This document shows positions 42,262 to 51,318 of a DNA stretch of 64,000 nt, one piece after another. The first letter of the stretch is position 1. Each line of letters opens with the position of its first letter. The DNA lies in contig JAFLBK010000006.1 in assembly GCA_017303335.1 (NCBI GenBank), positions 1-64,000 of the forward strand, in the 5' to 3' direction. This stretch comes from Chitinophagales bacterium (lineage in GTDB: Bacteria > Bacteroidota > Bacteroidia > Chitinophagales > Chitinophagaceae). A program made the position numbers and the translations under genes. The notes beneath the pieces are model-generated. The model had not been told where the DNA came from, did no database searches, and saw only the letters and a list, made by a program, of their open reading frames with translations.

Positions 42262-43617
42262 ATGGCTCGAAAACTATTATTAGAAAAGGCACACGTGGAA
42301 GGCATCCGCTATTTCGACACCTATCGTCGGGAAGGCGGCTATCGCAGCGTGGAGAAGGCCCTGAAAATGGCACCGGCCGATATCGTGGAAGAAGTGAAAA
42401 AAAGCGGCTTGCGTGGACGCGGTGGTGCAGGTTTCCCTACCGGTATGAAATGGAGTTTCCTGGCCAAACCCGAGGGCGTTCCGCGTTACCTTGTTTGTAA
42501 TGCCGACGAAAGCGAACCGGGTACATTCAAGGACCGGTACCTGATGGAATTCATCCCGCACATCCTCATCGAGGGAATGATCGTGGCCTCCTTCGCCCTC
42601 GGATCAAACGTTTCGTATATCTACATCCGCGGTGAATATGCCTGGATCGTCGACATCCTTGAACAGGCGATCGCGGAGGCAAAGCAAAAAGGCTTCCTGG
42701 GTAAAAATATTTTAGGCAGCGGCTTCGATTGCGAGATCTATGTACACCGGGGCGCCGGCGCCTATATCTGCGGCGAAGAAACCGCCCTGCTCGAATCACT
42801 GGAAGGCAAACGCGGCAACCCCCGCATCAAGCCTCCCTTCCCGGCGGTGAAAGGATTGTACGATTGCCCAACCGTGGTAAACAACGTAGAAACACTGGCA
42901 GCCGTAGTGCCTATCATCAATGAAGGCGGAGAGGAATACGCCAAGATCGGTGTGGGCAAGAGTACCGGCACCAAACTGATCAGCGCCTGCGGCAATATCA
43001 ACAAGCCGGGTGTGTACGAGATCGACATGACCATTTCGGTAGAGGAATTCATCTACAGCGACGAATATTGCGGTGGCATTCCGAAAGGAAGAAAACTCAA
43101 GGCATGCATACCCGGCGGATCATCTGTTCCCATCCTGCCGGCCAACCTGCTGCTGACAACCGCCAAGGGCGAAAAACGCATCATGAATTACGAGAGCTTG
43201 TCCGACGGAGGCTTCGCCACCGGAACCATGATGGGATCTGGTGGATTCATCGTACTCGACGACAGCCAATGCGTGGTACGTCATACCTATACACTGGCCC
43301 GTTTCTACCGCCACGAAAGTTGCGGACAATGTTCGCCCTGCCGCGAAGGAACCGGCTGGATGGAAAAAATATTGCTGAATATCGAGAATGGTAAAGGCAA
43401 GATGAGTGATATCGATTTGCTTTGGGATATCCAGCGCAAGATCGAAGGAAATACCATCTGTCCGCTGGGTGATGCCGCGGCCTGGCCGGTGGCTGCCGCC
43501 ATCCGTCATTTCCGTGATGAATTCGAATGGCATGTTAAGAACCCGGAAGAATGTTTGAAAACGAACTATGGCCTGGCGCATTACGCCGATCCGATACATG
43601 TACCGGTGAGTGCCTGA
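42262..43617 (+). CDS. nuoF: NADH-quinone oxidoreductase subunit F
   Basis: A 451-residue 51-kDa-type subunit that binds NADH, FMN and [4Fe-4S] cluster N3. The glycine-rich NADH site GLRGRGGAGFPTG (about 50-62) and FMN-binding stretch with CNADESEPGTFKDR are complete. Cluster cysteines lie in ESCGQCSPCREGTGW, with the fourth in NTICPLGDA. ATG 42262 is preferred to a TTG at 42250. It is followed by a four-helix-bundle gene instead of nuoG. Confidence 0.97.
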   Translation: MARKLLLEKAHVEGIRYFDTYRREGGYRSVEKALKMAPADIVEEVKKSGLRGRGGAGFPTGMKWSFLAKPEGVPRYLVCNADESEPGTFKDRYLMEFIPHILIEGMIVASFALGSNVSYIYIRGEYAWIVDILEQAIAEAKQKGFLGKNILGSGFDCEIYVHRGAGAYICGEETALLESLEGKRGNPRIKPPFPAVKGLYDCPTVVNNVETLAAVVPIINEGGEEYAKIGVGKSTGTKLISACGNINKPGVYEIDMTISVEEFIYSDEYCGGIPKGRKLKACIPGGSSVPILPANLLLTTAKGEKRIMNYESLSDGGFATGTMMGSGGFIVLDDSQCVVRHTYTLARFYRHESCGQCSPCREGTGWMEKILLNIENGKGKMSDIDLLWDIQRKIEGNTICPLGDAAAWPVAAAIRHFRDEFEWHVKNPEECLKTNYGLAHYADPIHVPVSA

Positions 43618-43702
43618 GTAATAAGTAAAAAGGCAAAAACAAAAGGGAGAAACAACAAGCAGGCGGTTAGATATAGGGTTATACTTGTAACAAATCTGCC
43701 AG

Positions 43703-44047
43703 GTGGAGAAAGAAATCAAGATACGTTGTTACCGGTTTTCATTAGCTGTAATCAGATTTCTGAAAACAGTTGATTATAGCAATCTGAACTCTGTAGTTGT
43801 AAAGCAGTTGATGCGTTCAGCTACTTCGATAGGAGCAAATGTAGTGGAAGCGAGAAATAGTTCTTCAAGGCAGGAATTTAAAAGGTATTATGAAATAGGA
43901 TTGAAATCCTGTAACGAATCAAAATACTGGATCTGCATTTTGAGGGATGGTTTTGAAATAAAAGGAGTTGAAATAAATAGTTTATTGAAGGAAGTAAATG
44001 AGATATCAAAAATTTTGGCTGCCTCAGTCATTAAGTTGAAAAAGTGA
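43703..44047 (+). CDS. Four-helix-bundle (S23-like intervening-sequence) protein within the nuo operon
   Basis: A 114-residue protein of the family first found in 23S rRNA intervening sequences. The pattern SVVVKQLMRSATSIGANVVEARNSSSRQEFKRYYEIGLKSCNE (about 30-72) is the hallmark, with helical segments throughout. It starts with GTG; no nearby ATG fits. The DNA is clearly more AT-rich than the nuo genes around it, and both sides carry AAAGTC-type repeats, which suggests insertion. The role of stand-alone members is unknown. Confidence 0.85.
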   Translation: MEKEIKIRCYRFSLAVIRFLKTVDYSNLNSVVVKQLMRSATSIGANVVEARNSSSRQEFKRYYEIGLKSCNESKYWICILRDGFEIKGVEINSLLKEVNEISKILAASVIKLKK

Positions 44048-44117
44048 AACTCGAAGTGAAAGAAAGCATGAATAAACTTTTTGATTTTGACTTTTAACTT
44101 CTTACTTTATTATTATT
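44048..44117. repeat. Intergenic A-rich/T-rich repeat before nuoG
   Basis: An A-rich half (GAAGTGAAAGAAAGC) is followed by TTTTTGATTTTGACTTTTAAC. A related A-rich stretch lies at 43619-43650, on the other side of the four-helix-bundle gene. Confidence 0.55.
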
Positions 44118-45233
44118 ATGGCTGACGAAATAAAAAAATTCAAAGTAACCATCGACAACATCACCATTGACGTTGATCCGGGTACTACGATACTGAATGC
44201 CGCAAGGCAGATCGGCGGGGATGTTACGCCCCCGGCTATGTGCTATTACAGCAAACTGCAGGGCAGCGGTGGTAAATGCCGTACCTGCCTGGTGGAAGTA
44301 GCCGCCGGCTCAACGGCCGATCCCCGGCCGATGCCCAAACTGGTGGCCAGTTGCCGCACCACGGTCATGGATGGCATGGTGGTAAAAAACATCACCAGCG
44401 ACAAAGTGATCGATGCCCGGAACGGGGTGGTGGAATTCTTATTGCTGAATCACCCGCTCGATTGCCCGATCTGCGACCAGGCCGGCGAATGTCACCTGCA
44501 GGACCTGGGTTACGATCACGGTAAAGCCGGTACCCGCTACGAATTCAAACGCAGAACTTTTGAAAAAGAAGACATCGGCCCTTACATACAATTGCACATG
44601 ACCCGCTGCATCCTCTGTTACCGCTGCACCTATGTGGCCGACCAGATCACCGATAAGCGGGTACACGGGGTGCTCGACCGGGGCGATCATGCCGAGATAT
44701 CCACCTATATCTCCAAAGCGATCGACAACGACTTCAGCGGCAACATGATCGATGTGTGCCCGGTGGGAGCCCTTACCGACAAAACATTCCGCTTCAAGAA
44801 CCGGGTATGGTTCACCAAACCGGTCGACGCTCACCGCAACTGCGAAAACCCGAAATGCTGCGGTAAAGCTACCTTGTGGCTCCGCGGCGATGAAGTGTAC
44901 CGGGTAACGGCCCGTAAAGATCAATGGGGTGAAGTGCAGAGTTTCGACGGCAAGCCCGGATGGATCTGCAACACCTGCCGCTTCGACAAAAAGAAAACAA
45001 GCGACTGGACCATCGAAGGGTTGACAACGATCAGCCGTCACTCAGTGATCGGCGCCAACAAATACAAAGGACTGGAGATGCCGAAGGATACAGTGAAGGA
45101 AGTAATGGGAGGCCGTGATCCGAAACTGCTGATGGACATCCACAGTGTGAGCGGGGTGAACAAACCGGGCATTCAACTGAGTGAACTCGGTCGCCCGGCC
45201 AACAGCGATGATTTTTCAAAGAATGGTAAATAA
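44118..45233 (+). CDS. nuoG: NADH-quinone oxidoreductase subunit G, short form
   Basis: A 371-residue subunit of the NADH module. The N-terminal ferredoxin-like domain has the [2Fe-2S] ligands in CYYSKLQGSGGKCRTC. Next come the N5 cluster HPLDCPICDQAGEC (His ligand plus three Cys) and the N4 cluster in CILCYRC plus CPVGALTDK. Further Cys pairs (NCENPKCCG, CNTC) follow. The molybdopterin-like C-terminal half of E. coli NuoG (about 900 residues) is missing. The frame ends only 18 bp before nuoH, so this is the natural length in this lineage rather than a truncation. Confidence 0.94.
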   Translation: MADEIKKFKVTIDNITIDVDPGTTILNAARQIGGDVTPPAMCYYSKLQGSGGKCRTCLVEVAAGSTADPRPMPKLVASCRTTVMDGMVVKNITSDKVIDARNGVVEFLLLNHPLDCPICDQAGECHLQDLGYDHGKAGTRYEFKRRTFEKEDIGPYIQLHMTRCILCYRCTYVADQITDKRVHGVLDRGDHAEISTYISKAIDNDFSGNMIDVCPVGALTDKTFRFKNRVWFTKPVDAHRNCENPKCCGKATLWLRGDEVYRVTARKDQWGEVQSFDGKPGWICNTCRFDKKKTSDWTIEGLTTISRHSVIGANKYKGLEMPKDTVKEVMGGRDPKLLMDIHSVSGVNKPGIQLSELGRPANSDDFSKNGK

Positions 45234-45251
45234 AACTTTTAATACGGGGAT

Positions 45252-46313
45252 ATGCTTTTAGCACTTGACTGGCTTTTGATACTGGAGAAACTGGTTCTCA
45301 TTGTCATCGTGGTGATGGCTTCTTTACTCATCGCCATGTACACCACGTTTGCCGAAAGAAAAGTGGCGGCTGTGCTGCAAGACAGGCGTGGTCCGAACCG
45401 GGCCGGTCCTTTCGGTATCCTTCAACCCGTGGCGGATGGATTGAAACTGTTCTTCAAAGAAGAGATCATTCCGAATTTTTCCTCCAAATTCCTGTTCATC
45501 ATGGGGCCTTCCCTGGCTATGCTAACAGCGATCATGACCGGCGCTGTGGTTCCCTGGGGAGATAAAGTGCACCTGTTCGGCCGCGATATCGCCCTGCAGA
45601 TCGCCGACGTGAACGTAGGTATACTCTATGTGTTCGCCGTGGTGAGCATGGGTGTTTATGGTATCATGATCGGCGGCTGGGCCAGCAACAATAAATATTC
45701 ACTCATGGGAGGGTTGCGGGCCGCCTCGCAGATCATCAGCTACGAACTGCCGATGGGCATCTCGCTCATCGCCCTGCTGATGGTTACCGGTACCCTGAGC
45801 TTGAAAGAAATGGTGATCCAGCAACAGGGTGGTATGTGGAATATTGTATACCAACCCCTGGGCTTTCTCATCTTCCTGATCTGTGCGTTTGCCGAATGTA
45901 ACCGTACGCCGTTCGACCTGCCCGAGGCCGAGAACGAACTGATCGGCGGGTATCACACCGAGTACTCCTCCATGAAACTGGGTTTTTATCTCTTTTCAGA
46001 ATACATCAACATGTTCGTGAGCAGTGTGATCATGAGCACCATGTTCTTTGGCGGATACGATGTACTGCCTTTCGTGGACGAATCGCAGTGGGGACTTTCG
46101 GATAACATCATGGCCCTGATCGGGATCGCTGCGCTGATGATCAAAGTATTTTGCTTCATCTTCCTGTTCATGTGGGTGCGGTGGACGATACCCCGCTTCC
46201 GGTACGACCAGCTGATGCGCCTGGGCTGGCGTGTGCTGATACCGCTGGCGCTGGCAAACATGCTGGTAACAGGAGCGATCGTATTATTGAAACAGAACAA
46301 CTGGCATTTTTAA
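45252..46313 (+). CDS. nuoH: NADH-quinone oxidoreductase subunit H
   Basis: A 353-residue membrane subunit with eight to nine helices that lines the quinone chamber. Conserved segments are FAERKVAAVLQDRRGPNRAGP (about 34-54) and the acidic loop FAECNRTPFDLPEAENELIGGYHTEYSSMK (about 213-242), which links quinone chemistry to proton pumping. Length is typical. Confidence 0.97.
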   Translation: MLLALDWLLILEKLVLIVIVVMASLLIAMYTTFAERKVAAVLQDRRGPNRAGPFGILQPVADGLKLFFKEEIIPNFSSKFLFIMGPSLAMLTAIMTGAVVPWGDKVHLFGRDIALQIADVNVGILYVFAVVSMGVYGIMIGGWASNNKYSLMGGLRAASQIISYELPMGISLIALLMVTGTLSLKEMVIQQQGGMWNIVYQPLGFLIFLICAFAECNRTPFDLPEAENELIGGYHTEYSSMKLGFYLFSEYINMFVSSVIMSTMFFGGYDVLPFVDESQWGLSDNIMALIGIAALMIKVFCFIFLFMWVRWTIPRFRYDQLMRLGWRVLIPLALANMLVTGAIVLLKQNNWHF

Positions 46314-46328
46314 TAACATAAAATAAGA

Positions 46329-46342
46329 ATCCCCTCGGGGAT
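46329..46342. repeat. Mini-hairpin 6 nt before nuoI
   Basis: ATCCCCTCGGGGAT is a perfect palindrome placed 6 nt before the nuoI ATG. Nearly the same hairpin stands before nuoN. Confidence 0.6.
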
Positions 46343-46348
46343 AGTGGT

Positions 46349-46891
46349 ATGCAGGCATTAACCAACAGAGTGAAACAGGTCGATCGCCGGGAAATGAGTT
46401 TCCTGGAGAAGATCTACCTCGTGTCGATCTTCAAAGGCATGGCCATTACGTTCCGGCACATGTTCAAGAAGAAACCAACGATCAACTACCCGGAAAAAAC
46501 AAGGCCTTTCAGCCCGGTGTTCCGTGGTTTGCATATCCTGAACCGCGACGCGGAGGGAAGGGAGAACTGTACAGCCTGCGGTTTGTGCGCTGTTGCCTGC
46601 CCCGCCGAAGCCATTACCATGGAAGCGGCCGAACGCAAACCCGGGGAGGAAAACCTGTACCGGGAGGAGAAATACGCGGCCAAATACGAGATCAACATGC
46701 TGCGCTGTATTTTCTGTGGTTTGTGCGAAGAGGCTTGTCCGAAAGACGCCATTTACCTGAGCGAAACCTTTGCGCCGGCCGATTACCAGCGCAAGCAGTT
46801 TATCTACAACAAGAACGAATTATTGATACCGCATCCGAAGAATGAACCCGAGGCCTATCAGAAGGCATTGGGCAACCGGGCGAAAAAATGA
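46349..46891 (+). CDS. nuoI: NADH-quinone oxidoreductase subunit I
   Basis: A 180-residue ferredoxin-type subunit with clusters N6a and N6b, which pass electrons to NuoB. The two [4Fe-4S] motifs are CTACGLCAVACPAEAI (about 72-87) and CIFCGLCEEACPKDAI (about 117-132). The N-terminal helix lies along the membrane. It begins right after a small hairpin. Confidence 0.97.
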   Translation: MQALTNRVKQVDRREMSFLEKIYLVSIFKGMAITFRHMFKKKPTINYPEKTRPFSPVFRGLHILNRDAEGRENCTACGLCAVACPAEAITMEAAERKPGEENLYREEKYAAKYEINMLRCIFCGLCEEACPKDAIYLSETFAPADYQRKQFIYNKNELLIPHPKNEPEAYQKALGNRAKK

Positions 46892-46908
46892 AAAGCTGAA
46901 CTGAGCTT

Positions 46909-47409
46909 ATGAGCATAACTGAGATCATTTTCTGGGGATTGTCTGTACTGGCATTGTTTTGCGCCATCATGGTGGTGGCCAGCAAGAGCCCCGTGCACAG
47001 TATCTTATACCTTATCGGCGTTTTCTTCGCCATTTCCGGTCATTACATCCTGATGAACGCCCAGTTCCTGGCGATCGTGAATATCATTGTATATGCGGGA
47101 GCCATCATGGTGCTCTTCCTCTTTGTGGTGATGCTGATGAACCTGAATGCCGATGCGGAACCCAAGAAGAACCGTTACCTGCAGTTCGCCGGGCTCATCT
47201 CCGGCGGTTGTTTATTCCTGGTGCTGGTGGCGGCGGTAACCAGGTCGGCCGATGCGGGCAGGGTCATGCAACTGGGAACAGGCGAAAGCGGCCTGATCAA
47301 AAACCTGGGCAGAATATTATTCAATGAGTACGTGATCCCCTTCGAGATAAGCAGTGTGTTGTTCCTCAGCGCTATGATTGGGGCTGTGGTAATCGGAAAG
47401 AAAAACTAA
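46909..47409 (+). CDS. nuoJ: NADH-quinone oxidoreductase subunit J
   Basis: A 166-residue membrane subunit with five helices. The conserved third helix NIIVYAGAIMVLFLFVVML (about 59-77) contains the pi-bulge region near YAGAI. The last helix ends in IGAVVIGKKN. It starts 17 bp after nuoI. Confidence 0.96.
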   Translation: MSITEIIFWGLSVLALFCAIMVVASKSPVHSILYLIGVFFAISGHYILMNAQFLAIVNIIVYAGAIMVLFLFVVMLMNLNADAEPKKNRYLQFAGLISGGCLFLVLVAAVTRSADAGRVMQLGTGESGLIKNLGRILFNEYVIPFEISSVLFLSAMIGAVVIGKKN

Positions 47410-47411
47410 AC

Positions 47412-47494
47412 ATAAAGTCAGATGGTAAAGGCAAAACCGAAACATAATTTTCAGATTTCAGGTTTTCATTTTTGACTTTTGAATTAACAATTGT
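47412..47494. repeat. Intergenic A-rich/T-rich repeat before nuoK
   Basis: An A-rich half (AAAGTCAGATGGTAAAGGC) is followed by TTTTCATTTTTGACTTTTGAATT, of the same family as the other nuo gaps. Confidence 0.55.
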
Positions 47495-47827
47495 ATGGAA
47501 ATCAAATGGTATATAGGTTTGGCTGTTGCGCTGTTCTGCACCGGTGTGGTGGGGGTGCTTACCCGCCGCAACTCCATCATCATCTTCATGTGCATTGAGC
47601 TGATGCTGAATGCCGTGAACCTGCTGCTGGTGGCGTTCTCTAAAATGCATGCCGCTTCACCCGTGGCGCAGGCGCTGCCCAATGTGGCCAGCGATGCACA
47701 GCTTTTTGTATTCTTCATCATGGTGGTGGCGGCTGCGGAAGTGAGTGTGGGACTGGCGATCATCGTGATGATGTACCGGAACATCCATTCGGTGGATATA
47801 AACTTTTTGAACAGACTTAAAAACTAA
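47495..47827 (+). CDS. nuoK: NADH-quinone oxidoreductase subunit K
   Basis: A 110-residue antiporter-like membrane subunit with three helices. The conserved glutamate of helix 2 is in IIFMCIELMLNAVNLLLVAF (about 29-48), part of the proton path, and the third helix has AAAEVSVGLAIIVMMYR with a second conserved glutamate. Confidence 0.96.
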   Translation: MEIKWYIGLAVALFCTGVVGVLTRRNSIIIFMCIELMLNAVNLLLVAFSKMHAASPVAQALPNVASDAQLFVFFIMVVAAAEVSVGLAIIVMMYRNIHSVDINFLNRLKN

Positions 47828-47829
47828 TA

Positions 47830-47893
47830 AGTCGAAACACGAAACCAAAAGTGTACTTCTTTTTGTTTTTGACTTTTGACTTTTGACCTGATT
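47830..47893. repeat. Intergenic A-rich/T-rich repeat before nuoL
   Basis: CGAAACACGAAACCAAAAG is followed by CTTTTTGTTTTTGACTTTTG, with TTTTGAC in tandem. A frame starting at TTG 47876 would read part of it, so the ATG at 47894 is taken as the nuoL start. Confidence 0.6.
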
Positions 47894-49795
47894 ATGAGCA
47901 ATGTTTTACAATTAGTGTGGCTGATACCGGCGCTTCCGTTGATCGGTTTTTTGCTTAATGGGTTGGGCCGCAAGATGCTGTCGAAAACCATGGCAGGCAT
48001 TGTCGGCAGCGGAACCGTTTTACTGGCCTTCTTGGTGAGTCTGTATGTGTTCTTCCAGGTAAAGGGGGGAAATTCCCATGTGGCCCATTATTTCAACTTT
48101 ATCAATATCGAAGGACTGAAGATCGGCTTCGATTTCCAGGTCGACCCGTTATCATCCATCTTCCTGCTTATCATCACCGGCGTTGGTTTTCTTATTCACG
48201 TGTACTCCACCTCGTACATGCACGAAGAAGATCCGAAGGACTTCGCTAAATATTTCGCGCACCTGAACCTGTTCGTTTTCTCCATGTTGCTGCTGGTGAT
48301 GGGCGCCAACTACGTGATCATGTTCATCGGTTGGGAAGGAGTGGGACTTTGTTCGTACCTGCTCATCGGGTATTGGTTTAAGAACACCAATTACAACAAC
48401 GCGGCCAAGAAGGCCTTTATCATGAACCGGATCGGCGACCTGGGATTCCTGCTGGCCGTATTCTGGCTGATCAGCAAAACCGGTTCGGCCGATTACCACG
48501 AGGTATTCGCCAATCTTTCCAAACTTACTACCAGGGATATTACAGGCATTACCCTTCTCCTGTTTGTAGGAGCAACCGGTAAGAGCGCCCAGATACCCCT
48601 TTATACCTGGTTGCCGGATGCGATGGCGGGTCCTACACCCGTGAGCGCCCTTATCCATGCCGCTACCATGGTTACCGCCGGTATCTACATGATCGCCCGG
48701 AGCAACGTATTGTATACGATGGCGCCTGCCACACAAACCGTGGTGGCCGTTGTTGGGTTAGCCACCGCGATCCTGGCCGCCACCATCGCTCTCAAACAAA
48801 ACGATATTAAAAAAGTACTGGCCTACTCAACGGTAAGCCAGTTGGGTTATATGTTCCTGGGTCTGGGTGTTGGCGCCTTCACCGGCGCTGTATTCCATGT
48901 GATGACGCATGCATTCTTTAAAGCCCTGCTGTTCCTAGGCGGCGGTAGTGTGATCCATGCCATGGGCGGGGAGCAGGATATCCGCAATATGGGCGGGTTG
49001 AAGAAGCACATGCGTATTACCCACATCACCTTCCTGCTGGCCTGCTTTGCTATTGCAGGTATGCCGCCATTCTCCGGCTTCTTCTCGAAGGACGAGATCC
49101 TGGCTGCCGCGTATGAAAAGAACCCGGTATTGTGGGGCATCGGCGTGGCAGGGGCCATGATGACCGCCTTCTATATGTTCCGTTTGTATGCCATGACCTT
49201 CCTCGGTAATTTCCGGGGTACGCACGAGCAGGAACATCACCTGCATGAAAGTCCGGCAGCGATGACCCTGCCGCTGATCGTACTGGCGATCTTATCGGTG
49301 ATCGGGGGCTTTATTGGTGTTCCCGAAGTGTTCATGCACGGCGGACACAGGCTGGAAGAATTCCTGGCGCCTGTATTTGCGCAGAGCAACGCGTTGATCA
49401 AAGAACATCATGCACTCAGCCATTCACAGGAATACATGCTTATGGGTATTTCTGTAGCCGCTGCATTGGCAGCCCTTGCCTTTGCCTGGAATAAATTCAG
49501 CAAATACCGGAAATCAGATAAAGAGGAGGCCGGTTTGGGTAAGGTGCTGGAGAATAAGTGGTACGTGGATGAATTGTACGACAGCATTATCGTTAAGCCG
49601 GTACTGGCCATCGGAAAATATTTTAATAACGTAGTAGAGAAAAGAGGCATTGATGGGTTTGTGAACGGCGTTGGCCGGGCTGTGAATTATGGCAGCCGGC
49701 AGATACGCTTGCTGCAATCGGGCCAGGTGGGCGCCTATGTGCTGATGATGGTACTGGGCATACTCGTATTTTTCATTGTTCAATTGTTTTTGTAA
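47894..49795 (+). CDS. nuoL: NADH-quinone oxidoreductase subunit L
   Basis: A 633-residue antiporter-like subunit at the far end of the membrane arm, with about 16 helices and the long lateral helix. Key residues are the glutamate in FIGWEGVGLCSYLLIGYW and the lysine in GATGKSAQIPLYTWLPDAM, followed by the conserved GPTPVSALIHAATMVTAG. The C-terminal region (about 540-590) forms the lateral helix. Length is slightly over that of E. coli NuoL. Confidence 0.97.
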   Translation: MSNVLQLVWLIPALPLIGFLLNGLGRKMLSKTMAGIVGSGTVLLAFLVSLYVFFQVKGGNSHVAHYFNFINIEGLKIGFDFQVDPLSSIFLLIITGVGFLIHVYSTSYMHEEDPKDFAKYFAHLNLFVFSMLLLVMGANYVIMFIGWEGVGLCSYLLIGYWFKNTNYNNAAKKAFIMNRIGDLGFLLAVFWLISKTGSADYHEVFANLSKLTTRDITGITLLLFVGATGKSAQIPLYTWLPDAMAGPTPVSALIHAATMVTAGIYMIARSNVLYTMAPATQTVVAVVGLATAILAATIALKQNDIKKVLAYSTVSQLGYMFLGLGVGAFTGAVFHVMTHAFFKALLFLGGGSVIHAMGGEQDIRNMGGLKKHMRITHITFLLACFAIAGMPPFSGFFSKDEILAAAYEKNPVLWGIGVAGAMMTAFYMFRLYAMTFLGNFRGTHEQEHHLHESPAAMTLPLIVLAILSVIGGFIGVPEVFMHGGHRLEEFLAPVFAQSNALIKEHHALSHSQEYMLMGISVAAALAALAFAWNKFSKYRKSDKEEAGLGKVLENKWYVDELYDSIIVKPVLAIGKYFNNVVEKRGIDGFVNGVGRAVNYGSRQIRLLQSGQVGAYVLMMVLGILVFFIVQLFL

Positions 49796-49801
49796 GAAGA
49801 T

Positions 49802-51289
49802 ATGGACCCTAAAAATATTTGGATAACATTCCCTGAACTGCTTGCCTGGTTTCCCCTGGTGGCGGGCCTCGTGGCGTTTATGATCCGTGATGAACGAAAG
49901 GTGCGTGCCTGGGCCATCGGGGCCTCGTTGATAACCCTCGGCATTTCAGTAGCGAGCCTGCTCTTCGCCGACAACACAAAACATTTCGCACTCAATACGG
50001 TAAGTTATTACTGGCTGAAATATATCGGCAGCAACCTCACCATCGGGCTCGATGGCATGGGGCATATGCTTACTGCCTTAACCGCCCTGGCTTTCCCGCT
50101 GATCTTTATAGCCGGTGGCAAGAACAGTTTCAAAAACGCCAGCGCATACTATGGGTTGATGCTGCTTACACAATGCGGCCTGATGGGCGTATTCATGGCC
50201 ATGGATGCCCTGATCTTCTACTTCTTCTGGGAACTGGCCGTGATACCCGCATATTTTCTTTGCAGCCGCTGGGGCGGGGAGAGGAGGATCCAGGCAACAT
50301 TCAAATTCTTTGTATACACGTTCACCGGTTCTTTACTGATGCTTACGGGCATCCTGTATGTTTACCAGCATACATTCGGAACACAGTTTTCCGAGCATTC
50401 CTTCGCCATGAATGCATTTTACAACGCTTCGGTGGATGTAAAAGATCAGAACTGGCTTTTCTGGCTCTTCTTTGTGGCCTTCGCCATCAAGATGCCGGTA
50501 TTCCCGTTTCATACCTGGCAGCCCGATACCTACGAACAGGCGCCTGCTTCCACCACCATGGTGCTCAGCGGCGTGATGGTAAAGATGGGCATATTCGCCG
50601 TGATCCGCTGGCTGGTACCGATCTTCCCGCTGGCGGCGATCCGCTTCGACAATATCGTGATCGGTCTTTCGGTTGTGGGTATGATCTATGCCAGCCTGAT
50701 TGCCATCCGGCAAGACGATATCAAGCGGTTTATCGCCTATTCCTCCATTGCGCATATTGGGCTGATGTGCGCAGCCATATTCACCCGCAGCCATATCGGT
50801 ATGCAGGGGGTGATGCTGCAGATGTTCAGCCATGGCCTGAACATCATCGGCATGTGGATCGTGGCCGATCTCGTGGAAAAGCAAACCGGTACCCGGAAAA
50901 TATCCGAACTGGGTGGCATTGCGCATAAAGCGCCGGCACTGACCATCTTCCTCGTCATCATTGCGCTTGCCAACATAGCCCTGCCGTTGACGAATGCTTT
51001 TGTGGGCGAATTCATGATGTTCGGCGGCCTGTTCAAATTCAGCATGATTTATACAGCCGTTGCCGGAACCAGTATCATCCTGGCGGCTGTTTATACCTTG
51101 AATATGGTGCAGAAGGTTTTTTATGGGGATACGAACGCTGTTACCGCAACCATGCAGGATATCGGCCTCAGCCAGAAATTTGTACTGGCGGTGCTGGTGA
51201 TTTTTATTTTCATGCTTGGCGTATTCCCCCAGCCCCTGATCGACCTGACAAAGGAAACCGTAACGGCCGTTTTACTGCGATTTAAATAA
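49802..51289 (+). CDS. nuoM: NADH-quinone oxidoreductase subunit M
   Basis: A 495-residue antiporter-like proton-pumping subunit with 14 helices. The helix-5 glutamate is in FYFFWELAVIPAYFL and the lysine in AIKMPVFPFHTWQPDTYEQAP. HGLNIIGMWIV shows the central region. It starts 6 bp after nuoL. Confidence 0.97.
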   Translation: MDPKNIWITFPELLAWFPLVAGLVAFMIRDERKVRAWAIGASLITLGISVASLLFADNTKHFALNTVSYYWLKYIGSNLTIGLDGMGHMLTALTALAFPLIFIAGGKNSFKNASAYYGLMLLTQCGLMGVFMAMDALIFYFFWELAVIPAYFLCSRWGGERRIQATFKFFVYTFTGSLLMLTGILYVYQHTFGTQFSEHSFAMNAFYNASVDVKDQNWLFWLFFVAFAIKMPVFPFHTWQPDTYEQAPASTTMVLSGVMVKMGIFAVIRWLVPIFPLAAIRFDNIVIGLSVVGMIYASLIAIRQDDIKRFIAYSSIAHIGLMCAAIFTRSHIGMQGVMLQMFSHGLNIIGMWIVADLVEKQTGTRKISELGGIAHKAPALTIFLVIIALANIALPLTNAFVGEFMMFGGLFKFSMIYTAVAGTSIILAAVYTLNMVQKVFYGDTNAVTATMQDIGLSQKFVLAVLVIFIFMLGVFPQPLIDLTKETVTAVLLRFK

Positions 51290-51298
51290 CAAAAGATA

Positions 51299-51311
51299 AT
51301 CCCTGCGGGGA
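51299..51311. repeat. Mini-hairpin 7 nt before nuoN
   Basis: ATCCCTGCGGGGA forms a short hairpin 7 nt before the nuoN ATG, matching the one before nuoI. Confidence 0.55.
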
Positions 51312-51318
51312 ACGAGAT

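Noticed and set aside
44118..45233. NuoG truncated by frameshift
   Set aside because: The C-terminal half is missing compared with E. coli, but nuoH starts 18 bp later and no remnant is left; short NuoG is normal in this group.
42194..47893. CRISPR array made of the nuo gap repeats
   Set aside because: The copies are degenerate, far apart and separated by genes; no regular repeat-spacer pattern or cas gene exists in the window.
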